Positions 63,175-64,000 of a DNA stretch of 64,000 bases are shown in pieces. This stretch comes from Planctomycetota bacterium (GTDB lineage: Bacteria; Planctomycetota; GCA-2746535). The notes below the pieces were generated by a model, which saw only the letters and a list, made by a program, of their open reading frames with translations, ran no database searches and was not told where the DNA came from. Numbering within the stretch: the first letter of the stretch is position 1; every line of letters begins with the position of its first letter. The DNA is taken from NCBI GenBank assembly GCA_002746535.1, contig NVWA01000027.1, positions 1 through 64,000 on the forward strand, given 5' to 3'. A program made the position numbers and the translations under genes.

Positions 63175-64000
63175 AAATCCCCTTCAATTTCTTCTAATAG
63201 AATAATTTCAGCATTGATCAACATTAAAATATTATCTTTTTCATTGTTCATCGTATCAGTTCTAAACAGTCTTCCCAATAAAGGGATTTTTGAAAGGATT
63301 GGTATTCCCGCAGTAGTGGTGGCTTGATTTGTTTTTGTTAAACCACCAATCATCATCACACCTCTATCAGGAATTGCAACTGTTGTTTGAACCGATGTCG
63401 TTTGAATAATTGGTGTTAAAGTTTCTAAATTTGTACCAAAAGCTGCACTAGTAATTGAAGGTAAAGGAGAAAAGCCCTTAAGCTCTCTCAAAGTAGGTGA
63501 AACTTGCAAAGTAATATATTTCCTATTAGCACTAATTGTTGGTCGAACTTCTAAAACAATACCTTCAAAAAACGTAGCTATTTGAGGGTCAAATGTCGAA
63601 TCACTAATATTAAAATCAGAAACAAAAGACTGCTGTTCAACAACAGCAATATATGCCAATTGATTATTATAAACTAACAAACGTGGAACATTTAAGGTTT
63701 CAGCCTTATTAATTGTTTGAAGAGCAGCCAAAACAGCTTCAAATTGAGTGTTACCTAATACTGCTACCTGAGCTAATAAACCCCTACTATTATTCCCACC
63801 AGATGGAGCTCCTGTAAATACTCTCGCTCTTCCATCTACACTATCAAGATTAGTGATATCGGAAAGAAAACCAGCACCATCATTAACGCCTGTTCCTCCG
63901 GCATCATTCACTGTTGCTTGATCTAATCCTTGCCAATTTACACCAATTGATTCAAAAGTATTGTCAACATGATTGATGAATCGTGCATTTACAAAAACTT
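63171..64000 (-). CDS. Secretin-family outer-membrane protein, 5' end outside window
   Basis: The frame continues to the right edge (KVFVNARFINHVDNTFESIG precedes residue TVNDAGG), so only the C-terminal 276 or so residues are present. The secretin domain is clear: VEQQSFVSDFNIS, LEVRPTISANRKYITLQVSPT, TTVAIPDRGVMMIGGL and the signature GIPILSKIPLLGRLF, ending with NILMLINAEIILLEE. It differs from the GspD-like secretin elsewhere in the window. It forms one operon with TPR proteins and ExbB/ExbD, an uncommon combination for a secretin. Confidence 0.88.
   Translation of the reverse strand, partial: VFVNARFINHVDNTFESIGVNWQGLDQATVNDAGGTGVNDGAGFLSDITNLDSVDGRARVFTGAPSGGNNSRGLLAQVAVLGNTQFEAVLAALQTINKAETLNVPRLLVYNNQLAYIAVVEQQSFVSDFNISDSTFDPQIATFFEGIVLEVRPTISANRKYITLQVSPTLRELKGFSPLPSITSAAFGTNLETLTPIIQTTSVQTTVAIPDRGVMMIGGLTKTNQATTTAGIPILSKIPLLGRLFRTDTMNNEKDNILMLINAEIILLEEIEGDL

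Noticed and set aside
1-64000. tRNA, rRNA, insertion-sequence or prophage remains
   Set aside because: I looked in the gaps for tRNA-like T-loops, transposase motifs and terminal inverted repeats and found none that could be supported; a tRNA and covariance-model scan would settle this.

Overview
Organism. The window is A+T-rich, and nearly every gene lies on the minus strand in long, tightly packed operons. Three things place it in the Planctomycetes-Verrucomicrobia-Chlamydiae (PVC) superphylum. One is an intact 53-residue small basic protein (34700..34861) of the type described from that group. Another is a MoxR/DUF58/BatA/vWA operon ending in a prenyltransferase-repeat protein whose C-terminus reads YQYLPIYQE. 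The third is the abundance of FecR, secretin, ExbD and TPR envelope proteins. I cannot name the genus; a low-GC planctomycete- or Lentisphaerae-like lineage fits. I saw no rRNA, tRNA, CRISPR array, IS element or prophage.

Layout, in the minus-strand transcription direction (high to low coordinates). (1) 64000-56699: an envelope operon of a secretin (cut by the window edge), a 1229-residue and a 338-residue TPR-type protein, one ExbB/TolQ-like and two ExbD/TolR-like proteins. (2) 56430-52655: tilS and a membrane protein with two vWA domains. (3) 52530-48971: a PRPP-synthetase-like protein, a type I phosphodiesterase, an EVE-domain protein and a methyltransferase. (4) 48769-43837: nusA-infB-rbfA and a methyltransferase. 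(5) 41704-43827 (plus strand): rny and a eukaryote-like phosphopantothenoylcysteine decarboxylase that seems to start at CTG. (6) 41348-36005: two tandemly duplicated LysM membrane proteins, a secretin and a GspE/PilB ATPase. (7) 35924-33196: a SPOR protein, the small basic protein, 5-formyl-THF cyclo-ligase and pyrF. (8) 32273-32935 (plus strand): a response regulator with an N-terminal zinc-finger-like module, with a small convergent gene at its 3' end. (9) 31864-27101: a 1587-residue membrane protein with a transglutaminase-like core. (10) 26984-24522: aroC, a STAS protein and an exported protein. (11) 24297-16028: aspS, a Ser/Thr kinase, ribBA, ribH, nusB, ftsY, thiL, tsaE and an ECF sigma factor. 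(12) 15602-194: a FecR regulator, then MoxR, DUF58, BatA/vWA, vWA, a 2184-residue PA14/coiled-coil protein and the prenyltransferase-repeat protein.

How they work together. Housekeeping functions (translation initiation, RNA decay, riboflavin, thiamine, chorismate, pyrimidine and CoA synthesis) are interleaved with at least three cell-envelope systems of unknown purpose: the MoxR-vWA-PA14 operon, the ExbBD-TPR-secretin operon, and the GspE-secretin-LysM cluster. The first two are the best candidates for undescribed machinery. Non-ATG starts (TTG, GTG, probably CTG) with good Shine-Dalgarno sequences are frequent, so starts were chosen by SD and by overlap with the upstream stop. The clearest promoter pattern, TTGACT-N16-TAGAAT, is repeated exactly 700 bp apart in front of the two LysM genes.
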